A stretch of DNA of 64,000 bases, taken from the NCBI GenBank assembly GCA_024235035.1, contig JACKNE010000015.1:1-64000 (forward strand). The letters are read 5' to 3'. A program made the translations under genes and the position numbers. Shown here in pieces: positions 28,714-38,306 of this stretch (the first letter of the stretch is position 1; every line of letters begins with the position of its first letter). Under the pieces are notes generated by a model, which saw only the letters and a list, made by a program, of their open reading frames with translations, did no database searches and was not told the DNA's origin. The stretch comes from Gammaproteobacteria bacterium (GTDB taxonomy: Bacteria; Pseudomonadota; Gammaproteobacteria; Competibacterales; Competibacteraceae).

Positions 28714-29814
28714 TTACTCGACGATGATGAACTGGCCATCACGGATCATGGTGATGGAGACCGGTCGTTCCGTGTCTCCAAAACGGTCGAAGCGGATCGG
28801 TTGCTGAACGCCAGCGAACGTGTTGTGCAAGAGGATCTCCTTGAGCGATCGGTGCTCGGATGGACGATTGAGCGCCTCCAATACGATACGCGCCGCATCA
28901 TACGCCGCGATGCTGGCAAATCCTGGCTCCTGTTTGAATCGGGCTCGATAGTCCTGGCGAAAGGCTTGGTAACGGGGAGAAGGGTCGTTCCGATTGAAGA
29001 GTTGCGCCAGATGCAAGCCCTCCACGCTGCGTCCTCCTAATTCGATCAATTGTTCGCTCGCCGCCCACTGAGTGGCGATGAGCGGCAGTTCAGGGGCTTG
29101 TTTACGCGCCTGCTGGGCCAAGCGAGCGGTATCGACGGCGCCGGCGATGGCCATCAAGGCATCGGGTTGTGCTTGTAAGAGTTCGTGGACCAGGTTGCCG
29201 AACTGGGTATCGGTGGCTGATTCGAAGGGTAAAGCGATAGCAATCGTACCGCCCAATTCAGTGAAAGCCATACGGAATTCGTTTAAGGTGCTTTCGGAAA
29301 AAGCCTGGTTGCGCAAATCGTAGCCGATCGCCACGCGTCGCAGTCCCTGTCGTTGGTAATGAAAGCGGGCCGCGGCGCGTGCATAGTCCCGTGTGGTCGA
29401 GACGACGCGGAAGAAGAGATCGTCTTGGCCAGAAAACTGGGTAGCGGTCACGGTTGGGCTGACCATCACCAAGCCAGCCCGTTCGGTGATGGGCAGGATG
29501 GCATCGGCGATGGCGCTGGTCATCGGGCCAATGATGGCGGCGACTTGTGAAGTCGCCAGCGTTTCAACCGCCTGGATGGCGATTTCGGGGCTCTGAGCAT
29601 CATCCTGAATCGACAATTCGACCTTGCGGCCAAGAAGGCCGCCCGCCTGGTTACATTGCTCTACCGCCAGCAGGGCGCCGTTGCGTCCGGTGAGTCCGAG
29701 ATCGGCATTGCGCCCAGTCAGTCCGCCGATGAAGCCGATGCGCACCGGGTCGCTGGGGCCACAACCGGTCAGTAGAGAGATGAGCGCCACAAGGCAGACG
29801 ATTGAGCGCCTCAT
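28714..29814 (-). CDS. Periplasmic binding lipoprotein, LivJ-like
   Basis: A 366-residue type I periplasmic binding protein of the branched-chain amino-acid class. The lipobox LLTGC (Cys about residue 18) marks it as a lipoprotein. Core blocks are VRIGFIGGLTGRNADLG, AAIIGPMTSAIADAI, and QTRAR-free RRVAIGYDLRNQAFSE. No ABC permease or ATPase is nearby, so it likely serves sensing, not import. It overlaps the upstream REC-GGDEF-EAL gene by four bases and is directly followed by the kinase. Confidence 0.85.
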   Translation of the reverse strand: MRRSIVCLVALISLLTGCGPSDPVRIGFIGGLTGRNADLGLTGRNGALLAVEQCNQAGGLLGRKVELSIQDDAQSPEIAIQAVETLATSQVAAIIGPMTSAIADAILPITERAGLVMVSPTVTATQFSGQDDLFFRVVSTTRDYARAAARFHYQRQGLRRVAIGYDLRNQAFSESTLNEFRMAFTELGGTIAIALPFESATDTQFGNLVHELLQAQPDALMAIAGAVDTARLAQQARKQAPELPLIATQWAASEQLIELGGRSVEGLHLAQLFNRNDPSPRYQAFRQDYRARFKQEPGFASIAAYDAARIVLEALNRPSEHRSLKEILLHNTFAGVQQPIRFDRFGDTERPVSITMIRDGQFIIVE

Positions 29815-32087
29815 GGCTGCTGCTCTTTACCCCGCGCCGATAGCCAGCTCAACAAGTCTTCCAGCAGCATCGGTTTGCCGAAATAGTAGCCTTGAGCGTC
29901 GTCACAGCCCAGATCGCGTAGTAGGGTCGCCTGGGCGGCGGTTTCGACCCCCTCGGCCAGGACGTTCATACCCAGCTTTCGACCCAGTTCGATGACAATT
30001 TCAGCGATGCGCTGTCCTGGTTGCTGCGAATCCAACGCCCAGACGAAGGATTTGTCGATTTTCAAGCGGTCCGCGGGCAGGCGATCGAGGTAGGACAGTG
30101 AGGAAAAACCAGTGCCGAAATCGTCGATGGCGACGCCAATACCGGTGGTTTTCAACTGGCGCAACAGTTTTTCCACGTAGTCGAAGCCCAGGGCGGCGAC
30201 GGACTCGGTGATTTCCAGTTCGAGATCCTCAGCATGGGCTCCCGTATCACTTAGCGCTTCCTGTACTATTTGTGGAAATTGGGGTTGGCGGAATTGCACT
30301 GCCGAGACGTTGACCGCCATGCGCAGTTGGTCAAGGCCTGCCGTTCGCAGTCGGGCTAAAGCGTGCAGGGCGGTGCGTAGCACCCAGTTGCCGAGGCTGA
30401 CGATCAGGCCAGAACGCTCGGCGATTGGGATAAAGCGATCGGGTGGCACGAAACGGCCATCCTCGGTGCGCCAACGTATCAATGACTCAACGCCGATTAC
30501 CGCGCCACTGTGCAGACTCAATTGGGGTTGGTAGACGATGAACAGATGATCGTGATCGAAAGCGTGGCGTAGATCGTTCAGCAGACGGGTGCGTTCGCGG
30601 GTTTCAGTGCGGATGGCGTCGGAATAATAGGCCACTTGGCCAAAACCGCTGGATTTGGCGTGTTTCAGCGCGATGGAGGCATCTTTAAGCAACTCTGTGC
30701 CGCAGGCAGAGGGACAGGCGTTGAATTGGGCAAATCCTATCGAAACTGAGACGGAGTGTTCCACGCATTCGGCGCTGAAGGGCGTGGCAAAGATCGGTTG
30801 CAGAATCTGCGGTTGCACCAGTCGATTTTCGCCGAAAACACCGAATTTGTCCCCGCCAATTCGGGCGACCAGGCATCGATCCAGCGGAGGTTGCTCTAGG
30901 CGGCGGGCGATCGCGCACAATAGACGGTCGCCGTACTGATGGCCGAGCATATCATTGATTTCGGCAAATTGATCAACGTCGATCAGGGCGATGATCTGTT
31001 GGTCGCATTGATCTTCTTTCAGTCGTTGATCGATGGTATGGATGAAAGCCGTGCGGTTAGGCAGGTGGACCAGACTATCGACGAAGGCCTGATTGCGTAG
31101 ACGAGAGACCAGAACGACATTGTCGGCGCACAAGGCGATATTGATGCAAAACACTTCGAGCAGATGTTGATCCACTTCGCACAATGGTCCGGCTGAATCG
31201 ACGAATGCGGCGAAATCGTAGCCTTCGTGACCAGTGAAAAACAGGGTCAGGCTGTGTTCGTCGAGCAAGCTGCGGCGCTCGATCAGGCAGCGCGTGAGAT
31301 GTTCGACGATTCGGCTGTCGTCGATTTCCTCCAGGTGGTGGCGAATCAGGTTGCGATAACGACCGGTGGCGGCGGTAATGACTGGGTGCGGATCGGGTAT
31401 CAGGTCATCGACAGCACCGGTGGTGGGGTGCGCAGCAACGCACACCAGCCCTTCCGGTTCGATGCCGGCGAATCCAGCAATCTGAGCGATGACCCCCTCG
31501 GCGAAGGTTTGCAAGCCTTGTTCGACGATGAATTGATTGCTGGCGGCAATGATTTGCTCCAGGCCGCGCCGACTGGCCTCCAATCGGCGTAGCTGGTCGT
31601 AACAGCGAATGGCGGTCGTCAATGTCGTGTAGAGTTTTTTGCGGACCAACTCATTCTTGGTTTTGTAATCGTTGATATCGTAACGGTTGATGGTGTCGAT
31701 TTCCGGGGCATGGCCCGGCTGGCCGGTGCGCAGAATGATTCGGGTGTGAGTTAGCCTAAGTTCTTCACGGATCGCGTGGATGATGCGGAGACCGGCATCT
31801 TCGGTTTCCATGACTACGTCGAGCAGAATTACGGCGATCTGGGGTTCTTGCCGCAAGAGTTGCAGGGCTTCGATACTGGAGTAGGCGTGCAGGAATTCCA
31901 GGTGGCGATCCTGAATGATCACATCGCCCAAGGCGAATTCAGTGGTCGTATGGACGTCGGGATCGTCGTCCACGATCAGCACCTGCCAGGGCCGCCCTTT
32001 GTTGGCAGCTGGCGGGACAGGCGCCGCCTTTCCCTCGTCGAGAAAGGAGAGGAACTCATCATGTTCCGGCATAAGAGGTAGACTCAT
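29811..32087 (-). CDS. Response regulator with DUF3369, GGDEF and EAL domains
   Basis: About 758 residues. REC domain at about residues 30-155 with DDDPD and phospho-acceptor in VILLDVVMETED; DUF3369 to about 330; then GGDEF and EAL domains. The GGDEF signature reads GGDKF (VARIGGDKFGVF), so cyclase activity is doubtful. The EAL motif reads ESL, but the metal-binding DDFGTGFSSLSYLDRL and LAEGVET are kept, so phosphodiesterase activity is possible. It is first in the operon with the binding protein and kinase, which could phosphorylate it. ATG 32087 is chosen, but 32120 is also possible since no clear ribosome site is seen. Confidence 0.88.
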   Translation of the reverse strand: MSLPLMPEHDEFLSFLDEGKAAPVPPAANKGRPWQVLIVDDDPDVHTTTEFALGDVIIQDRHLEFLHAYSSIEALQLLRQEPQIAVILLDVVMETEDAGLRIIHAIREELRLTHTRIILRTGQPGHAPEIDTINRYDINDYKTKNELVRKKLYTTLTTAIRCYDQLRRLEASRRGLEQIIAASNQFIVEQGLQTFAEGVIAQIAGFAGIEPEGLVCVAAHPTTGAVDDLIPDPHPVITAATGRYRNLIRHHLEEIDDSRIVEHLTRCLIERRSLLDEHSLTLFFTGHEGYDFAAFVDSAGPLCEVDQHLLEVFCINIALCADNVVLVSRLRNQAFVDSLVHLPNRTAFIHTIDQRLKEDQCDQQIIALIDVDQFAEINDMLGHQYGDRLLCAIARRLEQPPLDRCLVARIGGDKFGVFGENRLVQPQILQPIFATPFSAECVEHSVSVSIGFAQFNACPSACGTELLKDASIALKHAKSSGFGQVAYYSDAIRTETRERTRLLNDLRHAFDHDHLFIVYQPQLSLHSGAVIGVESLIRWRTEDGRFVPPDRFIPIAERSGLIVSLGNWVLRTALHALARLRTAGLDQLRMAVNVSAVQFRQPQFPQIVQEALSDTGAHAEDLELEITESVAALGFDYVEKLLRQLKTTGIGVAIDDFGTGFSSLSYLDRLPADRLKIDKSFVWALDSQQPGQRIAEIVIELGRKLGMNVLAEGVETAAQATLLRDLGCDDAQGYYFGKPMLLEDLLSWLSARGKEQQP

Positions 32088-32183
32088 GATTGTATGGAGG
32101 CTTTCTCTGTAAGAAGCCATACCTATGAAGTTATAGCGCAACAAGGGATTAATCGCACGATGAAGAATCGTGTGCTGTCGAAA

Positions 32184-33128
32184 TTACGTGGCCATTCCGA
32201 AGGTTTTCGCCCGCTCCAGGATTCCCGCCGCCCAGCGCTGATGGGTGGCTGGTTCGCAAAAAGTCCCATTCAGCTTGAAGACCGCAGCTGCATTTGGCTC
32301 CAACACGGCTGCCGCCATCTCGTAGTCCTCTTGAGAGACTTGGTAGTGTTTCTCGATGATCGGTATTTGCATGGGATGAATGGCTGTTTTACCGACCAAT
32401 CCATGCTGAAGATCGGCATCCACCTCGCGCGCCAGCACCTCCGGCATATCGAGCCGCTCGAACACAGGAGCGCTTAGGGAATAGCCGGCAGGATGGAAAA
32501 TACAGACCAGATCGCTGATCACGCCACGCAGTGGGGTGTCGTAAATGGTTGCGTTCCGCGCCCGGCGGATACCGAGCAGATTCAGAAGATCGTTGCCGCC
32601 GATGCGCAAGCACAAGATCCGCTCGCGTAACCCGCTATCTTCCAGCCTGTCGCGCAGTGTTTCCATCTGGCGGCGATCAAATGTTTCCGGGGTTTCCAGG
32701 ACTGGCATCAGCCAGTGACCGTAGCGGTCATCCCAGGCGCGCAGCCAGTTACCTAGAGCGCGTGGGCCGATTTTGGGCAACACGAAGCCTTGAATATGCT
32801 CGATGCCGTTCATGCGCAAGAGTCGGCGTAACACGCTTGGATTGCGCGGACGGATGAAGCGCAACGACCATCCGGTTTTCAATTCCGGCAACAGCGCCGC
32901 TAGTCGATTGAGCGCCGGTTCCAGCTCTCGCTCGTGCAGTGCATCTTCGGTGCAGAAGATCAATGAGCGGACCGGGAATGCTTTTTGGCCATGCGCGATC
33001 ATCGCCAAGTCTGGCCGGCTGGCCGGCACATACAGCGAGGCGCCCAATTGGGTTGCCGACAGTGTCGGTGCGGATTCAAGGTAAAAATGCGTATGCGATG
33101 CACAAAAATCGACAGGAATCACACTCAT
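32184..33128 (-). CDS. HpcH/HpaI-type aldolase (citrate-lyase-beta-like)
   Basis: A 314-residue protein of the HpcH/HpaI aldolase superfamily. FIRPRNPSVLRRLLR, then EHIQGFVLPKIGPRALGNWL, MPVLETPETF and LRIGGNDLLNLLG carry the beta-barrel phosphate and metal-binding positions. It overlaps the preceding gene by four bases and is the last of the biosynthetic operon. In Ter-associated clusters this aldolase acts with the phosphoribosyltransferases and HAD phosphatase to build a nucleoside-like metabolite; the exact reaction is unknown. It is not a citrate lyase subunit because citD and citF are missing. Confidence 0.85.
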   Translation of the reverse strand: MSVIPVDFCASHTHFYLESAPTLSATQLGASLYVPASRPDLAMIAHGQKAFPVRSLIFCTEDALHERELEPALNRLAALLPELKTGWSLRFIRPRNPSVLRRLLRMNGIEHIQGFVLPKIGPRALGNWLRAWDDRYGHWLMPVLETPETFDRRQMETLRDRLEDSGLRERILCLRIGGNDLLNLLGIRRARNATIYDTPLRGVISDLVCIFHPAGYSLSAPVFERLDMPEVLAREVDADLQHGLVGKTAIHPMQIPIIEKHYQVSQEDYEMAAAVLEPNAAAVFKLNGTFCEPATHQRWAAGILERAKTFGMAT

Positions 33129-34210
33129 AACAGCTCCTTGATCAGGGCGGTCGCCGCGATGGGCATGCTCGGGTCAACGATGACGGGAACCTGTTTTTCC
33201 GCGGCCAACAGCTGCAGGTGTTGCACGTCGGCATGGGCAGGATCGCGCAACAGGAGCAGGCCGGGCACGCGGCGCAACAGGACTCGGGTTGCTTCGGCCA
33301 CACCTGGCTTGACGAGGTTACGGTCGCTAATGGCGTAGCGCACGTGCAGGCCGGCCAGAAAATCGGTCATGGCTTGTCGCTGCGCCCGGCGTTTTTCTCG
33401 ATCGGCGTACGCCGATCCTGGCGTCACGGTCGGGAAAAGCGCAGCTACCCGATCGAGGAACCAGTTCGATCGGTCGTGGGACGCGAACTCCTGGTAAAAC
33501 ACGCAACCGTGGAAATCATCCGGACCGATGGCGGCGTTGAGGATCGAGCGGCTGGTCAATCCTGAAACCGTGGCGTTGAGAATGCCGCTGGGAATAGCGT
33601 AATCGTCGTAGGTGGCCGCTACGTCAGCGACGCCGCCGATATCGGACACGACGTGCAGGATCTCTGGTAACTGTTCCGGGTGACGGGCGTTCCAGCGTCG
33701 CAAAGCTTGGCGTAATTCTTCGGCGATGACTCCTTTGGCGGTCCAGCCGTCCACGAAAACCAGCCCTGCCGGTTCACGCTGTTCGCCACGCAAGATAAAC
33801 GCCAGGGCATTTTCGTCGATGCCACGGTCGCGAATGATGGAAATCGAATAATGGCGTATATCGGTCCGTCCCAACCAGCGCAAGGCGCGAATCAGCAGAG
33901 CGCCGATGGGTGTACCGGCGCGAGCCAGCGACACCACGGTGATTTGTCGATGCCGAGCTTCCATAAGATAGTGCGCCAATGTAGCTATTTCTGTCGCCAA
34001 CCGCGCCGCGTAACGATCGGTTAGCGCCTCGAATAGGCATAGATAGCGCGGCCCCGGCGTCTGTTCCGGGGTCAGCATCTCGCTGTAATGGCGTTGACCA
34101 GATTGAATCAGGCGTTCCTTGGCAGCCACGTCCACCATCTCCAAGCACAGGGGTTTGAGCAGAAACACGGTGTCTTCGGCTCGGTAACTGCCGGTGAACG
34201 GTAGCATCAT
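33125..34210 (-). CDS. StiP/PELOTA phosphoribosyltransferase-like protein
   Basis: A 361-residue protein. The N-terminal region has a PRTase-like fold with the PRPP loop at VFVDGWTAKGVIAEEL and GSYRAEDTVFLLKP at the start; the C-terminal about 75 residues (SDRNLVKPGVAEATRVLLRR onward) match the PELOTA RNA-binding-type domain. It has been annotated as cysteine protease StiP in databases, but no protease motif is clear to me. It overlaps both neighbours by four bases, in line with one translationally coupled operon. Confidence 0.82.
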   Translation of the reverse strand: MMLPFTGSYRAEDTVFLLKPLCLEMVDVAAKERLIQSGQRHYSEMLTPEQTPGPRYLCLFEALTDRYAARLATEIATLAHYLMEARHRQITVVSLARAGTPIGALLIRALRWLGRTDIRHYSISIIRDRGIDENALAFILRGEQREPAGLVFVDGWTAKGVIAEELRQALRRWNARHPEQLPEILHVVSDIGGVADVAATYDDYAIPSGILNATVSGLTSRSILNAAIGPDDFHGCVFYQEFASHDRSNWFLDRVAALFPTVTPGSAYADREKRRAQRQAMTDFLAGLHVRYAISDRNLVKPGVAEATRVLLRRVPGLLLLRDPAHADVQHLQLLAAEKQVPVIVDPSMPIAATALIKELL

Positions 34211-35043
34211 GCTTCTCCATCCTCCTCTCTGCTAGGGGCAGGAGTTCTGACGAAACCTTTGCTTGGCGTGCGTTCCTCTCGAAGGAGGGTGTTAGGACGA
34301 GAAGGATCGAGACCCATGCTCCAGGTTTCGGTTTGGATCTGGCTATCCTTAGGTGTCAGAGCAAAATCGCAGGCGCGCATGAACGGCAGATCGGTCAAGC
34401 TATCGCCGGCGCCGATGGTGACAATCGGTCCTGCGCGTTGCAGTTCCACGATGACCTGCCGCACGGCGTCTTGTTTCTGCGCGCCTCGAACGGTGAGCGC
34501 CAGATTGTTGCCGTTGCAGTGCAGCGCCAATTCCGCTGGCAATCCGGTTTGTTGCAGTTGCGCCGCCAGGCGAGTCAGCGTTGCGCCGCCGTCATTGGCT
34601 TTGACAGAAACGTAAGTCAGCCATTGGTCCACCGAGTGATTGCTGACCCGATAACCGCCTGCTGTCGCCCCGGCGCTCAAACGGGCGGAGGCGCCCCATA
34701 GGAATGGTTGCGCAGCTGCCAATACTGGACGTATTCGAGTAAACCACCAAGTGGGCAATGATCCATCGGGTTGGCGGATCACCGCACCGTGATGGGTGAT
34801 GCGCCAGGAGTTGAAGGCAATCGCCACCCGCGCCAGCGCATCGTCGGTCCGTCCAGTGACCGGAATCACCATGCCTTGCTCCAGCCAGAAGGTCAGCAAC
34901 CGTTGCTGGGCGCGGGTCATGAATGACAATGCCTCACCAGCACGATTGAAAGCGGCGGGCGCCAGTGGTTCGTCAGGCGGACACTTTAGGGTGGTTTGCA
35001 GAATAGTGTCGTCCAGATCGAGAAAGATTACGACGCGCGGCAT
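34207..35043 (-). CDS. HAD-family phosphatase
   Basis: A 278-residue HAD hydrolase. Motif I is FLDLDDTIL near residue 8, with the nucleophilic Asp; the Lys motif falls in the later third, and GAGDSLTDLPFMRACDF near residue 230 is the C-terminal Asp motif. A cap region of about 140 residues lies between, as in Cof-like phosphatases. It overlaps the upstream TRSP gene by 16 bases and the PELOTA gene by four. In the operon it would remove a phosphate from the ribosylated intermediate, by analogy. Confidence 0.85.
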   Translation of the reverse strand: MPRVVIFLDLDDTILQTTLKCPPDEPLAPAAFNRAGEALSFMTRAQQRLLTFWLEQGMVIPVTGRTDDALARVAIAFNSWRITHHGAVIRQPDGSLPTWWFTRIRPVLAAAQPFLWGASARLSAGATAGGYRVSNHSVDQWLTYVSVKANDGGATLTRLAAQLQQTGLPAELALHCNGNNLALTVRGAQKQDAVRQVIVELQRAGPIVTIGAGDSLTDLPFMRACDFALTPKDSQIQTETWSMGLDPSRPNTLLREERTPSKGFVRTPAPSREEDGEA

Positions 35044-36167
35044 GGCTCCTCCACAGCGAGCGCCAAACCACCGATGACGTTAGGCAGGGTATGCCTCTCC
35101 GACAAGGCCGGATGTTCGTAAATCACCATCGGCCGTCGATTTGGATCGAGGTTGTAAAGGTAATTGGGCATGCCGTCGCCGTGATGATCGAGGAATTCCT
35201 GCCGACTGGCGATCGCGTCGCCGATCAGAATCGGCGAGCGAGTGGTGGATTGATAGCACACGTCGTAACCTTCCTCTTCAAGCATCAAAGCGATGCGGAA
35301 TGGCGTGTAGGCGTATTCACCGGTGCCGATAATGGCCAGAGGGCCATTGGCTTTTCCGAGCCTGGCTCGCGCTCGATGGGGGAGGGGATTGGTCCAGCGG
35401 CCCGCGATGATACCCGTCAAAGCAGGGTCCGTGGCGATAGCATCATGGGATTGCGTCGTATCTGCGGAAACAACGGGCAGCGCCGGTGGCGGGAAGGCTG
35501 GATCGGCGGTGAAACTGAACTCGCCTTCGACCAATGCAGGGAAACAGATCGGGCGTTTCAGCCACGCCGCCAGTTCTTGTTGTCGCGCTTCGTTCAGCCA
35601 ACAGGTGATGCTTGCCAGCGCCACCTGTTCGACTCGTGGATTAAGTTGCAAATAGGCGCGAGCTAGCTCCGTCAGGGTGCGTCCGGTGGAAATCTCGTCA
35701 TCTATCAGCACCAGGCTGCGCGCCGTTTGAAACAAGGGTTGCAGGGCTGGCTCCGGCAGATAAACCGCATGATCTGGGGCGTGACTGTGGGATTCATCGA
35801 AAGCGAATGCTAAAGGTCGCGTCAATCGGCAGCGCGTTGTCTGGAGGTACAGGATGTCGTCGCGCCCGCTCTGCAAGGCCGCTTCCTCGGCCACGCCGCG
35901 CCCCAGTGCGGTGGCGGTCTCGGCCATGCCGATCACCACCATCGGTCCGGGCAGATCAGCTATCTTGGTCGCTAGTCGTTGGTGAACCGCACGCATCACG
36001 CTGGGGCGCACCGGCCAGTGTTTGCCCAGCACTTTGCTGACGAACAGGTATAGTCGTCGGGGATTCTGGCGAGTCGCGTAGGTGACGCACGCTTCCAGGG
36101 GCTGCTCTTCGCGGTGAAGAGTCAAGCTCAGACAGCCCGCTTGGATGGAGGTTTCCACAACTCTCAT
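35028..36167 (-). CDS. Phosphoribosyltransferase with C-terminal TRSP domain
   Basis: A 379-residue protein. The PRTase domain occupies the N-terminal about 250 residues, with PRPP loop VLIDDEISTGRT near residue 175 and VVIGMAETATALG earlier. The C-terminal domain carries the namesake TRSP motif in CYQSTTRSPI and RQEFLDHHGDGMPNYLYN. The ATG at 36167 overlaps the ATP-grasp stop as ATGA; a longer frame up to 36281 exists but is less likely. This domain pair is restricted mostly to Ter-associated biosynthetic clusters. Confidence 0.88.
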   Translation of the reverse strand: MRVVETSIQAGCLSLTLHREEQPLEACVTYATRQNPRRLYLFVSKVLGKHWPVRPSVMRAVHQRLATKIADLPGPMVVIGMAETATALGRGVAEEAALQSGRDDILYLQTTRCRLTRPLAFAFDESHSHAPDHAVYLPEPALQPLFQTARSLVLIDDEISTGRTLTELARAYLQLNPRVEQVALASITCWLNEARQQELAAWLKRPICFPALVEGEFSFTADPAFPPPALPVVSADTTQSHDAIATDPALTGIIAGRWTNPLPHRARARLGKANGPLAIIGTGEYAYTPFRIALMLEEEGYDVCYQSTTRSPILIGDAIASRQEFLDHHGDGMPNYLYNLDPNRRPMVIYEHPALSERHTLPNVIGGLALAVEEPCRAS

Positions 36168-37222
36168 GCGCTGGCTCCATTCAGGGTGACTGCCTGTTCG
36201 ATCTTGGCGACCCGCAACCCCGAGGCGGGCCAAGGGAGGTGCGCCTCCTCGGTCGTCGCCGTCACCAGTCGCAATAACCAATAGGGCAGATTCAGCCCCG
36301 CTTGACAGGCCATATCGATTCCTCCCGACATGCGCGCATTGACCTCCAGGAAACAGGGTTCGCGATGACCGTCTGCATGCAGCCGCTCGCGGGTTTGCAC
36401 ATTGACCAGTCCGTGCAGCTGGAACTCGCGCACCACATCGGCGGCGATGCTCCAGCTTGCCGGGTCCTCCTCAATGATCTGCCAACGACCCTGGGCGGCG
36501 GACGGTTTACGGCGTGTGACGGCGCGCACCAGTCGTCCATGCCAGGCTAGACAATCGATGGAACGCTCGTCGCCAGTGAGATATTCCATGGCCAGAAACG
36601 GACGCTCGCCAGCCGCCGCATCCAGCAGATCCGCAAAATCCGCGCTGCCGATGGCGAAGAAATCATTGCTCAGCAAGCGGTCGAACGGGCGTTTGAGATC
36701 GTCGATCACCCGAAAGCCTAGGCCGTAAATCGATTGCACGGGCTTGATGCACACTTTTCGTGCTCCACCGCCCAGTTCAGCCAGCGCGGCGTTGAATTCA
36801 TCACCGGTAGTCACCCTTATGCTGTGGGGCAGCGGAACCTTGGCGGCGACCAGTCGGTCATTGACACGCGCTTTGTCCTGGAGGACTTCCAGCGTGTCGA
36901 TATCCGGACAGGGCAGGATCGAGCGGATGCCGGCAGCCGTGAAGCGATCTTGGGCCTGCAACCACAGCGACCAGCGGCTCTGTGGCCAAATCCAACCAAA
37001 ATCCTGTTGGCGGCAGAGTTCCAGCACTTCTTCGACATAGGTGTCCGCTTCCGAAACCGTCAGCTCAAGATGGAAAGAATCAGCCACCTGGCGCAACGGC
37101 GTATGTTCGGTGCAATAGGTTACGCCGAGATGAAATTCGCCGGGGGTCATGGCCTGATGGATCAGCGCCACTGCATCGCGCACATTGGACAGGCCGCGTG
37201 TCAGCAGGACTCGCCAGGTCAT
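36164..37222 (-). CDS. ATP-grasp ligase
   Basis: A 352-residue ATP-grasp enzyme. The ATP-binding lobe shows KVCIKPVQSIYGLGFRVID and FLAMEYLTGDERSIDCLAW; the metal-binding end is CFLEVNARMSGGIDMACQAG. It joins a carboxylate to an amine or similar via an acyl phosphate. It overlaps the TRSP gene by four bases (ATGA). The ATG at 37222 (MTWRVLL) is chosen; a further in-frame start upstream is possible. It is the condensing enzyme of the operon's inferred product. Confidence 0.85.
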   Translation of the reverse strand: MTWRVLLTRGLSNVRDAVALIHQAMTPGEFHLGVTYCTEHTPLRQVADSFHLELTVSEADTYVEEVLELCRQQDFGWIWPQSRWSLWLQAQDRFTAAGIRSILPCPDIDTLEVLQDKARVNDRLVAAKVPLPHSIRVTTGDEFNAALAELGGGARKVCIKPVQSIYGLGFRVIDDLKRPFDRLLSNDFFAIGSADFADLLDAAAGERPFLAMEYLTGDERSIDCLAWHGRLVRAVTRRKPSAAQGRWQIIEEDPASWSIAADVVREFQLHGLVNVQTRERLHADGHREPCFLEVNARMSGGIDMACQAGLNLPYWLLRLVTATTEEAHLPWPASGLRVAKIEQAVTLNGASA

Positions 37223-37307
37223 GTTCTTGCCGGCTCTCCGGAGAGCCGGAAAATCGATCGCGCCGACGGGCACCTTGAAAAGAGGGCGGCTGCATGGACC
37301 AGCCTGC

Positions 37308-38282
37308 TCAAAAACTCAAATCGCATAATACGGTTCCTATTCGGTGGGCGTAGGTGTGTTCGGCCAGCACCCGTTGCCGACCAGCTGCGGCGATTTGCGC
37401 GGCAAAAGCTGGTTCGCATCGCAGTCGGGCGACCAGGGCATTCAATTCGTCAGCATCCCGGTATACCAGAATCTCCCGGTTCGGTTCGAAGCAACGGGGC
37501 AAATCGACCAGATCGTCGTTCAGCACGACGGCGCCACAGGCCAAAGGTTCGAAACTGCGCTGATTTAAACCGTGCTCCACATTGGCTTCGTTGCGGACAT
37601 TGAGCACCGCCTGATGGCGCTGATAAAGCCGGATCAGGGTTTGACGGCTGATCTTGCGATTGGAGACCCGATGGAAATGCTCTCCAGCGAGATGGCTCCA
37701 GTCGGTGCCGATGATGCGCGCCGGCTGGTGCAGGCCGCGCACGACCGATTCGCGGAAACCGGTGCGGCTGGCGACAAACAACAGTTCGTCGCTACGGAAC
37801 GCAGCGCTTGGATAGAACCGTTCCGGGTCCACCGCCAGCGGCAGATAGCGGCTGGGCGAGGTGAAGCCGGCCTGCTCGGCATCCTGAAAAAAACGCGTAT
37901 CGGTGAAATATAGCTGGTCGCAACGATTGGCGCGCTCGCGGCTGTCAGCGGGAAAGCGGTCGCCGACCAGACCGGCGATCAGCGGTCGCTGAGGCAAACT
38001 GTGTAATATACGATAGTAGTCCAGTGGTACGCCGAAGACGCCCGCGACAATCACCAATTCAGGGCGAAAGCGTTGCAGGGTTCGCTCGAATCGGGCCAGC
38101 ATCCAGTCGGCGGTCGCTGAACTTCGTCCCTGCCACTTGGCCCGCAGACGCGCAGGCCAGGTATCGCCGTTGATGGCGAAGAGGTGCGCCGCGTGACCGA
38201 GTCGGACACAGGCGCGATGCAGATTCTCCAGCCACAGCACCAAGCTGCCGCGTTTACCGAGCAACAGGATTCGCCAGGTCAT
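37308..38282 (-). CDS. CgeB-like glycosyltransferase
   Basis: A 324-residue GT-B-type protein. It starts MTWRILLLGKRGSLVLWLEN; ELVIVAGVFGVPLDY and LYFTDTRFFQDAEQAGF lie in the N-terminal domain, and a spore-coat CgeB-like C-terminal part reads VLNVRNEANVEHGLNQRSFE and GAVVLNDDLVDL, with the conserved E of the donor-binding loop. It precedes the ATP-grasp gene by 85 bases. A glycosylation step would be an addition to the known Ter biosynthetic set. The sugar and acceptor are unknown. Confidence 0.78.
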   Translation of the reverse strand: MTWRILLLGKRGSLVLWLENLHRACVRLGHAAHLFAINGDTWPARLRAKWQGRSSATADWMLARFERTLQRFRPELVIVAGVFGVPLDYYRILHSLPQRPLIAGLVGDRFPADSRERANRCDQLYFTDTRFFQDAEQAGFTSPSRYLPLAVDPERFYPSAAFRSDELLFVASRTGFRESVVRGLHQPARIIGTDWSHLAGEHFHRVSNRKISRQTLIRLYQRHQAVLNVRNEANVEHGLNQRSFEPLACGAVVLNDDLVDLPRCFEPNREILVYRDADELNALVARLRCEPAFAAQIAAAGRQRVLAEHTYAHRIGTVLCDLSF

Positions 38283-38306
38283 GAGGAGGTCTGATCGATG
38301 ACGGGC

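Noticed and set aside
32184..33128. HpcH aldolase as citrate lyase beta subunit
   Set aside because: No citD, citF or citX; its neighbours are the TRSP/PELOTA/HAD/ATP-grasp set.
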